64,000 nucleotides of DNA from Odiellus spinosus (GCA_963920705.1 CAWUCO010000169.1:684501-748500), one strand, 5' to 3'. Shown: positions 1 through 12,900, numbered from the stretch's first letter. Translations and numbers: made by a program. Notes: a model not told the origin generated them from the letters alone.

Positions 1-1697
1 AAGGAGAAGCCGTCAGTAAGGAGTCAAAACTTCGGAACCTTTATCCAATCCTCGACGAGGAGGGACTGATTCGCCTCGGCGGGCGACTTCAAAACACTAC
101 GTTCTCATACGCCGAAAAGCACCCGTGGATCCTTCCGGCGAAACACCGACTAACGAACCTGAGAGTGGACTATCACCACGAAAGAACGATGCACTCGGGG
201 GTGAACGGTACGCTGACGGAGCTTCGCGAAAGATACTGGATTCTGAACTAGAGACAAAAGGTGAAATCAAGACTGAAACTTTGCATCACGTGCAAAAAAT
301 TCAGAAGCCATCCAGGAACAGCTATTACAGCGCCTCTACCAGCCGATCAAGTAACAAGAACTCCAGCTTTCGACACTACTGGGATCGACTTCGCCGGTCC
401 GCTTTATGTCAAGGACGGACAGGAAGTCAAGAAAGCTTACATCGCATTTTTTACCTGTGCGGTGACCCGCGCTCTGCATTTGGAACTTGTTCCTGATCTT
501 TCGGCGGAGACTTTTATTTTCTCTTTCAGAAAATTCGTAGCCAGAAGGGGACTTCCACACGTTATCTACAGCGACAACGCTCGGACTTTCAAACGGGTCG
601 ACCAAGACCTGACGGATATCTTTGAAACAATCAGAAGCCCCGAGGTCGAAAACTACGTCGCTGGTTGCAGAATCAAGTGGAAATACATAGCAGAGAGGGC
701 GGCTTGGTGGGGTGGATTTTGGGAACGCATGGTTCGCTCCGTCAAGACCGCTCTCAAGAAAACTCTAGGGAAGGCTTCCCTAACCGCAGAAAAAATGGAA
801 ACTATAGTTATAGAAGCCGAGGCCACAATCAACTCAAGGCCTCTAACCTACATCTACGGAGACAAGGACGAGCCGTCACCTTTGACTCCCGGACACTTCC
901 TGACAGGAGGACGTTTAACAACCTTGCCGTTCAGGACCTTCAGCGAACCAACGCACTACCGCAGCTCGAACTGATTCAGAGGTACAAGCACCACCAGACG
1001 CTGTTGGATAGATTTTGGGACAGATGGCGTAAAGACTACGTTCTGGAACTGCGCTCAGCTCACGAAAGAAAGAAAGAAGCCGGGGCGTGGTCCTGGATTC
1101 AAGATCGGCGACATCGCTCTAATTGAAGACAAGGTTCCGCGCCTTATGTGGAAAACAGGAATTATCGAAGAACTTTTCGAAGGACGAGACGGAATCGTTA
1201 GATCTTGCAATATAAGATTACCCAACCGGAACATTATTAAAAGGCCCATACAATTAGTATACCCACTTGAAATTGACATTGAAAACGAATCTTAATGAAC
1301 TTTAACATTCATTAGGGGGAGTGTTGAAAAAAGTTATCAATTTTATATATGTAAAGGGGCGAAGACCCAATTTCAGTGTCCCTTTAATTTTCGAAGAAAA
1401 TTGTAACTCATTTTTACTTTTTGGCAAAAATAAGACCACCTGGACGGTTAAACTAGAGCGTCATTTTTAAACATTCCCCTTTTTTGACTAGTACAGGTGG
1501 GCTCTTCTTACAAAGAAAATAGGAGTATAAAGAGAGAAATTTTCTCAAAATATAAACATTCCATCTTCGAACCGCGATTTTGTCACTCGGGACAAAACAG
1601 TATTACTAAGAAAATTTAGAACGAATAAAGTTGTTTTTTTTTTTTGTTAAGATATTACTTTGGCTCTTATTGGTAAGAGAAGTTAAACTTTAATACA
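1..1697 (+). mobile_element. BEL/Pao LTR retrotransposon, 3' part (fossil)
   Basis: This is the 3' end of a BEL/Pao element entering from the left edge. In order it shows an integrase zinc-binding region (about 150-250, with the HHERTMHSG motif), an integrase core (about 340-740) with acidic positions in GIDFAGPLY, YSDNARTF and WWGGFWERMV, and the Pao-type C-terminal region with TPGHFLTGG. A purine tract at 1312-1321 is followed by an LTR opening TGTTGAAAA. The WWGGFWERM form of the last catalytic block is typical of Pao integrases and separates it from Gypsy and Copia. The visible coding part looks broken in one or two places; the rest lies outside the window. Confidence 0.9.
1322..1697 (+). 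repeat. 3' LTR of the BEL/Pao element
   Basis: The LTR starts with TGTTG straight after the purine tract AGGGGGAG. It holds a TATA-like AGTATAAAGAG near 1525 and an AATAAAG poly(A)-signal-like string near 1623, and ends near a CA dinucleotide at about 1697. The right boundary is estimated: PARP1-related sequence starts immediately beyond it. No 5' LTR is in the window for comparison. Confidence 0.7.
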
Positions 1698-1699
1698 CT

Positions 1700-2882
1700 A
1701 GCTACGGTTCCTCAACAATAATAACACACGTTGTATTTTTATCAATTTGCGAAACCACAATGCCTCCTAATCGAGCTACAGTTTTCTGTAACGCTTCTTT
1801 CGACGCTCGCAGATTACCTACCAAAACATTTTTTGCGTTATGTCGAGGCCGAGCCACTCTTTTGATTCCCGATGTATATGGTATAGTCTTTTCAACTGTT
1901 GGCGTAGGCTCGTTAGCTGCAAAATATCGATCACGCTTCTCGTTCTTATAACTCATTTAAAAGAAAGGAAATTCTCCTTTGGACTCGTTTGGAATGAGGA
2001 AAGGTTTTCTCGCGGGGAGTTTCGTAACGTTTAATCATTTACTCCACTCTCTTATATTTCCCGTACATTGATACCCGTTACTGGAAAAAACAAACTGTCC
2101 TTGATTGCATTCGGTGCATGGTACTAAAGCGCCAAAAGCCATAATATCAGATAGTCTATCGAGAATCTCGCCTTCTCCAGTTGGAATTTCCTGATCATTA
2201 TACTCTAAAAGTTCATCTTTCGCTTCTTTTTAAGCAGTTTTTCCAGAGAATCGCGCCACTTGTAAAGCATTTGAGATTGGTCTTCGAGCTTTTTCTTTTC
2301 TCCATCAAGGATTTCCGGAGGATTTTCAGTTTTCATTTTTTTTCTGGTCAAACGTCTATTTTCTTCAGTTTTTCTTTGATCGCTCTCTGATCTACAACAT
2401 CAAGTGTCATAAACCCTGGAATTTTGGAGCCATCATCGAAAAAATTCAAATCTTCTCTAGCTTGAGCGAAACAATCAACGTGATTCCAAAGTGGAAATGG
2501 ACCGAATCGCCTCGATTTATTACTTTCTCTACCAATTTTTGATATGCTAGGTTGGTCTTTCACGATGTATTCATCGCATCCCCTGCAGGAAGATTGGTTT
2601 GACTTCGCGTACTTTGTTGAAAATTCGCTTATTTGAGTAGGTCTGTATTTCCAGGCGTGTCCGTTGAGCTATCTCTTTTCGTTCCTTTTGGAGTTAATGA
2701 AGTTCCTGAACATTCACCAGTCATTTTATTTCGAATTTTTTCCTGGTCATCCCAACGTATTGATTCAAAATGCGAAAAGTCCGCCTCTGACTTCACTTTA
2801 AATTTTTCAAGAAAACATCCAAAATGGTACCAATTTGTAGAATTCACGAAAAAAAAACAACAACAAAATAATACGTTAAACA
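1700..2882 (-). pseudogene. PARP1: PARP1-like relic (zinc fingers 1-2, PADR1/Zn3, BRCT)
   Basis: Read on the minus strand, the segments follow the order of poly(ADP-ribose) polymerase 1. At 2850-2630 is the second half of zinc finger 1 (NSTNWYHFGCF, SIRWDDQEKIRNKM). At 2625-2350 is zinc finger 2 (STKYAKSNQSSCRGC, then GPFPLWNHVDCF). At 2330-2030 is the PADR1/third zinc-binding region (EIPTGEGEILDRLSD, FGALVPCTEC). At 1860-1703 is the start of the BRCT domain (VLVGNLRASKEAL, ARLGG). The pieces lie in three frames with stops between them, so it is not a working gene. No introns interrupt four domains in 1.15 kb, which suggests a retrocopy, though a large exon cannot be excluded. The catalytic part is absent: BEL/Pao abuts the BRCT end and a Copia LTR abuts the zinc-finger end. 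Confidence 0.85.
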
Positions 2883-5270
2883 TGTTGGTGGAAACTGTTC
2901 ACAGTTCCCGGTTGCTTTAATTTAACCAATTTGTGTAGGCAGTGTCGCCCTCTACCGAACATCAATACGACACAAATAAAAAGAAAGAGCGAGAGACAAC
3001 ACCTTTTTACTTTTACTTTTGTATTTAATAACATTAAAAAGTCACCTTATTATGTAACGCTTCTTTGTCGTCCTTTACTTATAAATAATAACTGGTTATG
3101 GGTCCAGTCGACGTACACTGCGCGTAAAAGAAGAAAACCAGCGTACGAAATAAGTGAACAAGAAGAAACGCTTTTAAGAAGAAACACGTTATTGAGAAGA
3201 AGTATATCGGAAGGACAAAGGCCTTACATAAAAGAAGAAACCAAATCGAATAAGAAATGGGTGACGAATACAATATTGAGAAGCTTAATGCTGAAAACTA
3301 TCGATATTGGTCTATGAGAGCGCAAGGCTTGTTAGAGGCAAAAGGGTGTTGGTCGGCTGTGGACCCGGGATTTGCTTTGATAACAGAAATAAGAGCTGAG
3401 ATGAGGGCGCGAGATCACAAAGCTAAATCCATTTTTTATATGATCGTCAACTACGAAAGCTTGGATAACTTAGCAGGTTGTGACTATGCTGCTGATGTAT
3501 GGGAAACCCTTAGAGAGATTCACACGGCTTATGACACTTGGCATGGTTTATTGCTTGTGAAAGATTTCGTTCTTACAGAGAAGAAACCAAGTGATTCGAT
3601 AGGCGATTATTTAACTCGCAGAAATGCATTATACTATAAAGTGAAAAATGCGGGCTACTTATTGGATGAAGTCCTTTTGGCTGGCTTCGCTGTTTTGGGA
3701 TTACCAAAAGTATACGAATTCCTATCCAGAAGCTTACGTATAGATAAAGATGATCTTTCGATGACATCATTAAAAGAAAAACTGACAGAAGAAGAAGGAA
3801 GGTTGGCTTCGCTAAAGAAGATACTAGTGTGTTAGAAGAGAAAGCCAAGTCACTAAAAGCCCAGACACTTCAGGGTAGCAACGTACGAGGAAGAGGTAGA
3901 GAGCGTTATTTTAAAGATATACAAAGAGGAGATTCGGGTGGTCGTTTCGTACAATGATCAGATATCGGAGGAAAGAATGAAAGATGAACCGTTCAAGGAA
4001 AAACAAAGCAAAAGGAAGAGAGAAGAACGTTCTAATGAAGATACTATAAGTGTTTAGAATTTGGACATTTAGCGAGAGGTTTCCCATACGATACCAAAAG
4101 TAATCCAACATTGTAAACCACACCCAAACACATGGCTGGAGTTGCTGTACATCGCTTAGGGAAACAAGCTGGTTTCAAGCCCTATATATAATGCAAGCTG
4201 CACTGTCTGACACAAGAAATTCAACCACAATGGAAACTGGAATATAGGTGATGGACAGCGGGGCGACGGAACATATGAAGTCTCAACGAAACAAATTCAT
4301 GACGTTTAAAGAGTGTCGAAGCACAGTCGAAGTCGCAGAAGGTGGATTGTTGAAAGCCACGGGGCGAGGAAACGTCCGAATTAAATTAAGTGACGTTTGT
4401 GGAGAATGGATGCTCACACTGATGGACTCTCTCTTCGTTCCGGAGTTACTTGGAAATTTACTATCAGCATCGAAATATAATTGAAGAAACAAGCAGCTGA
4501 AGTTCTGAAAGACGAAACTATAATAGCGAAAGGTTTCAAAGAAGGAAAATTATTCCATTTCTATGAAGAAAACGTAATGACAAGAAACTTATCTAATGGA
4601 ATGGGGAAAGAAGAGCTGGCGTTTAAAGCGACGAACAACGAGATGACGCAAAATGAAGAGTTATGGCGTAGACGGTTAGGCCACTTACACAAAGCAGCCA
4701 TTAAACAAATGCCTAAACCCGTAGGTCCTAACATCACATTAGATGAAGAGATAATCAGTACAAATTGTGAAACGTGTACGAAAGGGAAACTTAAAAGCAA
4801 ACTGTTTCCGACTAAGAGTTTCACTAGACAAGAGAAACCTCTGACACTCATTCATTCGGATGTTGTTGGTTGAGTAGAACCTACATCGAAAGGGGGAAGC
4901 TCTAACTTCGTTACTTTTATTGACGATTTCTCGAGGTATGCGCAAGTCCATATGATGCGAAGAAAGAATGAGGTAGACGATAAATTTGACTCGTATCGAA
5001 GAAGGGTGCAAAATTATCAAGGAGCAACTATCTCCGAAGTGATAATGGGGTTGAATACATGACCAACTCATTCAGAGCCCTAGATAGACAGTTAACGATT
5101 CCAAAACGACCGGAGAGAGAAGAAAAACGTAAACAAGCTGAGGTTCAAACTGATTGGCTCCCAATTATCACGTGACACGACTTTTGCGGGAGTATTTCTC
5201 ACAGGGGAAAAACGTGTGCCAAAATCTCGTCTAAGCTTGAAGGAGGAAGCTTCAAGCCTGCAAAAAAAAA
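2883..5270 (+). mobile_element. Copia-type LTR retrotransposon, partial (fossil)
   Basis: A probable 5' LTR opens with TGTTGGTGG at 2883. A primer-binding-like string TGGTTATGGGTCCAG (3093-3107), matching the initiator-Met tRNA type used by Copia elements, follows it. Then come a Copia gag domain (3257-3835, starting MGDEYNIEKLNAENYRYWS), an aspartic protease with MDSGATEHM (about 4249), a GAG-pre-integrase region with WRRRLGHLHKAA and CETCTKGK (about 4660-4800), and the start of an integrase (LIHSDVVG, then FIDDFSRYA-like coding). Reverse transcriptase and a 3' LTR are not seen. It is truncated and broken in several places. It sits against the 5' side of the PARP1 relic. Confidence 0.85.
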
Positions 5271-5599
5271 GAGTAAAATTACTGCGAATATCTATATATA
5301 CATTAAATATTGAAAAATATGAAAGATATTTCTTTGCACAATTAAACGAATCAATATACTGGTCAACAAACCTCAGGTCACGTCAAATTAATCTAATCAC
5401 CAGGGGCAACATTGATTAGCACATTCCTCGTGTAATGATATTTAATTTTTAAGAAATCCGCGAACTGAGCATACCCACACGAGTATTAATTCTGCAAGAA
5501 GAAACTTGTTATATATTTAACACGTTTATTTTTCAGATATTCCGCAAAGCTTGCCATAATTATTGACTAAACTGGGAGTTTTGAAGAAAAGCTACTTCC
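5271..5599. other. No gene recognised
   Basis: AT-rich sequence after the Copia fragment. No coding, RNA or repeat signal was seen. Confidence 0.5.
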
Positions 5600-6133
5600 G
5601 CCATTTTTTTCAATTCAGTATAATGAGAAAGTATTATGGTGCAAAATTTTTCCACCGGAAAGCATTATTAAGAAAGTTACAAATAATTGAAATTTGAAGC
5701 TTTCTATGTAAAAAACCCATAGACATAGATCAAGAGTTTTTTCACAACACGAAAATTCAATTAAATCTGTAACACAATGCCATAATTACTTATGCCTAAC
5801 CTAACTTGAATTAAATTTACCTAACCTAAATTAAACTAAACTAATTAGGTATTGTTTTCTTATGTATAAATATTCACGAAAATAATTTTTCAATTTTGGA
5901 GTCCTTTTCTACATTTTAGTGTCCCTGCATTTTTATCAACCTTTTAACAGTAAGGTGCTAATTTGCTTAGAAACGTTTTAGCGAGGAATTTCTCGGGAAT
6001 TTAGCAACCGAAGGTAAGCCTCTGCTTAATTTATACCTCTCGGGAATTTTACTGGGCAGTGCGACTGCCGCACTCCCCGAGTCCCCAGTCTCATTATACT
6101 GAATTGAAAAAAAAAATAATAATAAAAAATGGC
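5600..6133. repeat. Short element with inverted ends (MITE-like)
   Basis: The left end reads CCATTTTTTT then CAATTCAGTATAATGAGA (5601-5627). The right end (6089-6132) is its reverse complement, with a perfect 20-bp core and an expanded A-rich stretch. The 534 bp between have no coding potential and include degenerate CCTAA-type strings near 5801-5850. No clear target duplication was found, so the class is open. Confidence 0.5.
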
Positions 6134-7080
6134 TGGAGTAGCTATTCTTTAATCTAGCCGACTAAACTAGTTAAGTTAAATTAACACGCGCTTTGGATCA
6201 TTCTAACGTCGTTTATCTCTACGACGCCGTCTATTACGAGCCGAATGACTTATAAATATTTTTGACGCCGCCGAAACTCATAAAACCTGATCACGCCGCT
6301 GCCCCTTTTTTTCGGAGTCTAGTCTAGCGGACGTATTAACTTAATGCGCCTTGTTGCCGAATCGGGGTGCTCGAGTTCCTCAGCCCCGTTTGAGTTTTTC
6401 CCCCCTTTTCTGGTGGTACCTAAATCTCTCACAAGGGGGGGGGGGTATATGCGTAAGCGCACCAAGATTAGATGTAAATGCCGGCACCTTTGCTTCTTTG
6501 GATGAGTCTAACTTATGGTAATTATTTTTCTTGTGGATACTCCGATTAAGAGTTATTCCGGTAATACTGTTTTATAATTTATTCCGATTATGAATTTTTC
6601 CTCTTAACGTAACTAAGATTCTGTAAAATTATTTCGGTTAGAACTCCCAATTTAAAAGACTTAAAAAGGTTTAGTTCGAAATCACTAGCTAACCCTAAAA
6701 GGTTTCGTAGATATAGATATCCATTCGAAACATCGCTTTTTCTTTTGGCCACTTAGAGATAATAGTAGCCTTATGGTTTTCCTGATAAAACAAAATATAA
6801 ACCATAGGTATTTAAAAAATGGTGACAGCCTCACTTTAAACGAATAGGAATGGTATGAAAATTAAATTTTGTCGGAACGCATTTGCACTTTTTGGGTTAT
6901 TATTATATAAGATCCTGAAATAAATATACTTTATGAGCGCTGTCAGTCAAAATGTGACAAATCTTTAGATGCTTATTTGATATATCACACATTTTTTCAA
7001 CAAAGAATTTCACTCCATAGTTTCCGTTAGTCATAAATTCCTTCGAGATAAGATATATATTTAATAAATATAGATACTGC

Positions 7081-7118
<38 letters not shown>

Positions 7119-7180
7119 CGTTCACCATTTGTTAGTCTTTCCAAGATTCTCAATAAGCTTTAATCGTATTTCTGTCAGTA
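6134..7180. other. AT-rich intergenic region upstream of LACTB
   Basis: No coding region is supported. It holds a run of eleven G at about 6425-6435 and ends in the TA microsatellite just before the LACTB start codon. Confidence 0.5.
7085..7115. repeat. (TA)n microsatellite
   Basis: An uninterrupted TA run of about 31 bases, some 65 bp upstream of the proposed LACTB start codon. If transcription starts here, it could lie in the promoter or 5' leader. Confidence 0.95.
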
Positions 7181-9676
7181 ATGTTTCGAAACGGCGTACA
7201 CAGTATTTTACCAAGTTTTTCGAAGAAATTAGGTTTACTTTTACAATTGAGAAAAATAGGCTCGAACCCGCGTTTCATTTTCAATGCTGCTGGAATAAAA
7301 ACTGAGGGCTTCAACCAAAATACATTTGAAAACAAAAAGGCGACTAATGTTCAAGAAGGTAAAAGAATTTATTTTTAACATATACGCAAGCTCGTAGGAG
7401 GGAATACCAGTCAACCCTCCCAAGTTTAGTTCTTGTATTCGCCCCTTTAACCAGCAAAGAATATATAATCATCGAAAAATATTCTAAAATTTAAATAAAA
7501 TGACCCAATTCAAACTACGGAAATAGCTGCAAATATTAAGTATATTATTTAATTTTACAATTTTTACGTCATCGGTCATTTGGCGCCAAAACGAGAGCTA
7601 TATTATTTAGAGATACCCCAGGTTGAGCTCGTCTAGGCCCGTCCATTAAAGGTTGTATATATTTCTCATTTTTCCACGATTGTCCCAATGTCTAGTTTTG
7701 TAAAGCGGTCCTCATCCGTAAAGTCTAATTCTTTCATTTCGGCGTATATAAATTATTTGTTGCTTCACCCCTATATATAGTATTAAGCAATATTGCTTAG
7801 TGGAAAAACTTACGCAAATTTTCACAAAAACCCGCTTTCACCCCCTTATGTGGGCTTCTTTAAATATGAATAAAAGATACGCACACTTAGCTGTTCCCTG
7901 ATTGAAGATCGGTTCAGTAACGTTACCGAAGCGTCCCATAGATTACTGTCTAATGCATTTTACTTAGGGATAGTTTTCGTGACGTGGCAATGAATTTGGG
8001 TATAATTTTACTATAATTAAAGGGACAAATCTTTGGGATGGAAAACTGAACTGTACTCTTCGCGGGGTGCATTCGTTTGAATCGTTTTTAACCACACTTC
8101 ATGTGTAAGAAGAATCAGAAGCTAGAATAAGTGGCGTCGTTTCCCTTGACTCAATTCATTCGATTCTGTCCAGGACAAATCTTGCAAAAACTGATTTTTT
8201 TAAAGCTCGTTTTCTTTACCCGTCTTTAGCCGAGTTAAAGAGAAATTTTCAAACAGAGAAGCGATGAGCCAGTTTTATTCCCTATTTTTAATATTTTTGT
8301 CGTTACAAACGCCGCTCGAAGACTAGCGAAATTTCAGGAGTTAAAGGAAGAGCTAGAACCAGGTAGCCTTTATCCAAATCCCGAGATTGTCCATGAGAGA
8401 AAGGAAACAAGACGTCGTTCCTTTCGAAGCTCTATAAATAATTAGCTTTCGAATGCAGATTATAATTAAGCGTAAAACACTAGCGCTTCTTCCTATGTTC
8501 TTTCTAAGATACGAAATCGTTAATATTAGCCACGGTACATTACGATATCTAAATTGGTAAATTATTTCATCTACAGGAATTGCAACCAACGCTCACGGAA
8601 TCCCTGGAATGACTGTAGCCGTGAGCGTGGATGGAAAATTGACCTGGGCTGAAGCATTTGGTTATTCGGACTTGGAAAACCAAGTACCGTGCCGAGCAGA
8701 CACCATCATGAGAATTGCCAGCGTAAGCAAATCAATGACCGCCACAGCCGCTGCTAAACTCTGGGAAGAGGGAAAATTAGACATGGACAAATCAATTCTC
8801 GAATATATAGAAGACTATCCACAGCCCAAATTCGATGGAACAAACGTCGTCATTACACCTAGACACCTCGTTTCAAATCTTAGTGGCATAAGACATTACT
8901 CGAAACCGACTCTGGATGGTAAAGACGTTTTTCAAAACGAAGAGTTTTATAACTTGAAGCATTACGAAAATGTGAGAGACGCCCTAAAGGTCTTTGATAA
9001 TGAATCGTTATTGTTCAAACCTGGCGAGAAGTATTCTTATTCATCGCACGGTTTTAGCGTACTAACCGCCGTTATCGAAAACGCCGCGAAGGAATCGTTT
9101 CAAAACCATATGTCCAAAATGTTTGAAACGCTGGGATTGGAAAATACATCTTTCGATCTAAACGATTCTCTGACTTACGGTCGAGCGAGATATTACACGA
9201 AAAAGAATGGATCCATAGTTAATAGTCCGTATATTGACAGCTCGCTTTATTGGGCTGGAGGAGGTTTTCAATCAACAGCGGGAGATTTAGTTAAACTTGG
9301 AAACATCATGCTCTATTGCTACCAGGGTAAAGAAAATGGTTTTCTGAACGCAAATACGGTTGAAAAACTTTGGCAACCAACTGAACAGAGTCAATTAGTC
9401 AAGCAATATCCGTACGGCATGGGATGGGGTATAATTCCACGTAAAGAAGCGTGTAATTTATGTAAATTACAAAAGTTTGCCGTTTTCCACGAAGGTTTAA
9501 ATTCAGGGGCAGCTTGTGTACTTTTAATACAACCAAATGATAATACCAGTAATGACGAGGAAATTGTAAATAAAAGTCAAATGGCAGATACTCCACGAGG
9601 TATTGTACTGGCAATTTTAACCAATTCTGATCAAAGTTCAATCCTAGGTGATTTAGCGGTAGGTATTGTGTGTTGA
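7181..9676 (+). CDS. LACTB: Mitochondrial serine beta-lactamase-like protein (LACTB), two exons, last codons displaced by a transposon
   Basis: LACTB is a filament-forming serine protease of the mitochondrial intermembrane space, related to penicillin-binding proteins. Exon 1 (7181-7358) encodes a start rich in Arg, Lys, Ser and Leu with no acidic residue in the first 40, as expected for mitochondrial import. It ends at a good donor (AAG|GTAAAAG) with one base left over. Exon 2 begins at 8577 after TTTCATCTACAG and needs two bases, so the phases fit. Exon 2 shows HGIPGMTVAVSVDG, GYSDLENQVPC and MRIASVSKS. The SVSK block is the catalytic SxxK, about residues 108-111. SNLSGIRHY, YSYSSHGFS (the YxN-like site) and WAGGGFQSTAGDL follow. 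The KTG-like HTG of vertebrate LACTB reads HEG here. A Copia element enters at 9671, so the frame now ends after one foreign codon. The original ending, KCFDEDTV, lies at 18863-18889, for about 432 residues. An extra small exon in the 1.2-kb intron is not excluded. Confidence 0.85.
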
Positions 9677-9864
9677 GACGGATTTTGCGATTAAACTGAA
9701 ATAATTTTATTATCTTTATCGTCAAAGTAAACGTTACAATAAAAACACTTCCTGATAACAAAGTCTACTATGATAAATGGTTATCAGTTAAAAAACAAAA
9801 CAATAGAACTCAACAACAACAAAAAAAACTAATGCGAGAACATATATAAAAAATAACTTCAACA
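9671..9864 (-). repeat. Copia 3' LTR (194 bp)
   Basis: It runs from TGTTGAGACGG to AACTTCAACA in plus orientation. It is the partner of the split LTR at 13980-18857. Its first base follows the last unaltered LACTB codon GTG. Confidence 0.92.
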
Positions 9865-9993
9865 CACCCTCTTGTTCAAGCAATTAAACCTATACCAAAA
9901 CAAAAATTAAGTAATCGAGGTTTATGGAGTGGCTTCGTGAACATATCTGCAAGCTGGTGTTCAGTAGGAATGTACTGAACATAAATTTCACCT

Positions 9994-12900
9994 TCAGTTA
10001 CTTTCTCGCGAACAAAGAAATGATGAATCTTGATGTGTTTGATTTTCGGGATTTTGAGCTAAACAAATAGCCGCATTATTATCAACGTAAAGAATAGGTA
10101 TATATTCAACGTCGACCAAATCCATAAGTCGCCTTTTTAACCAGATCATTTCTCGAGCGGCAGCACTAGCCGCCATGATTTCTGCTTCTGTAGTAGATAC
10201 GGCAGTTGAATGTTGGCGCTGACTAAACCATGATACGGCTCCTCCCGAGTATTTGCATACAGTTCCTGATGTAGATCTTCTGTAAACAACCTGCATAGTC
10301 AGCATCACTGAATCCCTCAAGGATCGCACTGTCTCGATTTGATTTGTAAACAATACCGTAATTTAAAGTCCCAGTTAAATAGCGCAAAAGTCTTTTAACC
10401 ATTACGATAATCATACTGGTTGGGTGTTCTAAAGTTCTTGACAGGACACCAACCGCATACGCGATATCCGGACGAGTTCCTGTCATCAAATACATAAGTG
10501 CGCCAACAGCTTCACGATATGGAAATGTAACTACCGGTAAGGGCTCTACTTCAGCTTGTGAATCTTTGAGGATTGGTGTAGAAACGGGTTTACAATCCGA
10601 CATCCCAAATCGTTCAAGTATTTTCTTCGTATAACTCGTTTGAGAAATTTTTATTGATCCATCACTCCGTTTGTCAATTTCGTAACCGTGATAATATATT
10701 GCTAGCCTTGTCGTAATCTGAAATTCTCTTTGTAATTTGGCGATAAACATTTGAACTTCTTCTTCATCTGATGCGACTACTAGACCATCGTCAACGTAGA
10801 TAGCCAGTATTATTTTCCTTTCCCCATTGTACTTGACGAACAGACATGGGTCAGCTTCACTAGGTTTAAAAGCCAATTTAATTAAAAAGTTTCCAAAACG
10901 TTTATTCCAACATCTTGAGGCTTGCTTCAAGCCGTACAGACTACGATGTAAACGACAAACTTGACCACTACCATCATTATAGCCTTCCGGTTGCTGAATG
11001 TAAACTTCTTCGTCAAGTTTACCGTACAGAAAAGCAGTCGAGACATCAAATTGTATCATTGACATTCTTTCACTTGCTGCTACGGCAAGTACTGTTCGAA
11101 TAGTACTACTTCTTGTTACAGGACTAAAAGTTTCTGAAAAATCAATGCCTTTGCGCTGCTGGAAACCCTTGGCCACTAATCGAGCTTTATATTTATCAAT
11201 AGATCCATCTGAGTTGGTTTTAATACGATAAGTCCATCTGCATTGAATAGCTTTGTGATTCTGGGGCAGAGGTACCAAGGACCAGGTATCATTTTCTTGC
11301 AAAGATTGCATTTCCTTTTCCATGGCCAGTTTCCACATTTCTTTATCATCACTTGAAATGGCTTCGGAATACGTTTCTGGTTCAACGGCAACCAGGTTTA
11401 TTTCATGTGAAAGGTGTGCTTGGTAACGGTCTGGAATTCGCAATTTTGAGCGATCACGAAGATTTCGGGTAGTTGCGTTATCGTTTAGGATTCTTTCTTC
11501 CTCTGACTCATCGTTCACGTCTGATATTTTTGATGGAACTGAAATAGATGAATTATCCACTGATTTCTTGATTAATGTATCTCCTGATTGACCTTCAGTG
11601 TCAGGTTCAGTAGCCATATCATGACTAACTGGATTCTTTATTGATTCTTCAAGGAATGATACATCTCGAGAGCGGATAACCTTGTGATTGGTACCATCAT
11701 AAAGTCTGTAACAATCATCTTCGTCATACCCAATTAATACGCATTGCATTGACTTACGATCTAGTTTTCTTCTAGTTTGCAATGGAAGATGTACGTATGC
11801 GGTAGTACCAATTACACGAAGATGTTTAATTGCTGGTTTACGTCCAAACCATAACTCGTAGGGGGTTTTATCTTCAATTGATGATTTTCCAGTACGATTT
11901 AAAAGGTATCCTGCTGTGTGTATAAGTTCAGCCCATAGGTTTTTCGACAGATTTCCGTGAGAATATAGCATTGATCTCGCGGACTCGACTATTGTTCTAT
12001 TTTCACGTTCAGCTGATCCATTTTGTTGTGGCGTATAAGGAGTACCAATTATTTGCTTTACTCCGTATTTGGCAAATATCGTTCGAACCGTGTTACTGTC
12101 ATACTCTCCACCACCGTCACAACGAAAAGATTTAACCGTATGTCCCAAGGTTTTGGCTTCGTTAAGAAACTGTTCAATTTTATCTGGAACTTCTGACTTG
12201 TGCTTGACAAAATATACAATACGAAAACGAGAAACATCATCTTTAAATAGAACGAACCATTGCTTCCCTCCAAGCGATGCATCAAAAGGTCCACATAAAT
12301 CCGAATGAACAATCTCTCCAGGTTCTTTAGCTCTATATGGATCCCGAGATCCGAACGGTTTTCGATGAGCTTTACCATAGTGACAACCCTCACAACTGGA
12401 ATTATCTTTAGGTAGGCAGACGTTGAGTTCACGTTCGACAATCTTCCTTACTTGACGCTTATCCTGATGACCCATTCGTTCATGGTACAGTTGCAGTAAA
12501 TTTTCACTAACAACTGAGTTAGCATGCGAAGCTGTTGATGGTTTAACGACGTGAATATGCAACTTGAAGAGACCTCCTCCTTGTTCACGAGAACCCATCA
12601 AATGCACCTGCCCATTCGTAGATAAAGTGCAAACTTTGGTTTGTGACTCAAAAATGCTTCCAGGAACGTGGTCGTGGGCAGCTAGAACTGAGAAGAGATT
12701 CATTTGTAATTTCGGAACGAACCAGACATCTCTAAGGTTAATATTAAATTCTCTTCCGTGAACATTTGATTTGATCGCTACTACTCCCTTTCCAAATGCC
12801 ATAGCTCGTTGACCATTTGCTGTGGTTACACCATGTGCGGTTTCAAAATTCTCAAACGTAATAAAATTTCCTCGTTCGTTCGTGATATGTGTAGTGGCTC

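Noticed and set aside
5801-5850. Telomeric repeat array (CCTAA)n
   Set aside because: Only a few degenerate units, scattered in the window; typical of interspersed insect-type sequence, not a telomere.
8338-8362. Possible 25-bp LACTB microexon between acceptor- and donor-like strings
   Set aside because: Its length would put exon 2 out of phase with exon 1, and the donor (GTAGCC) is weak.
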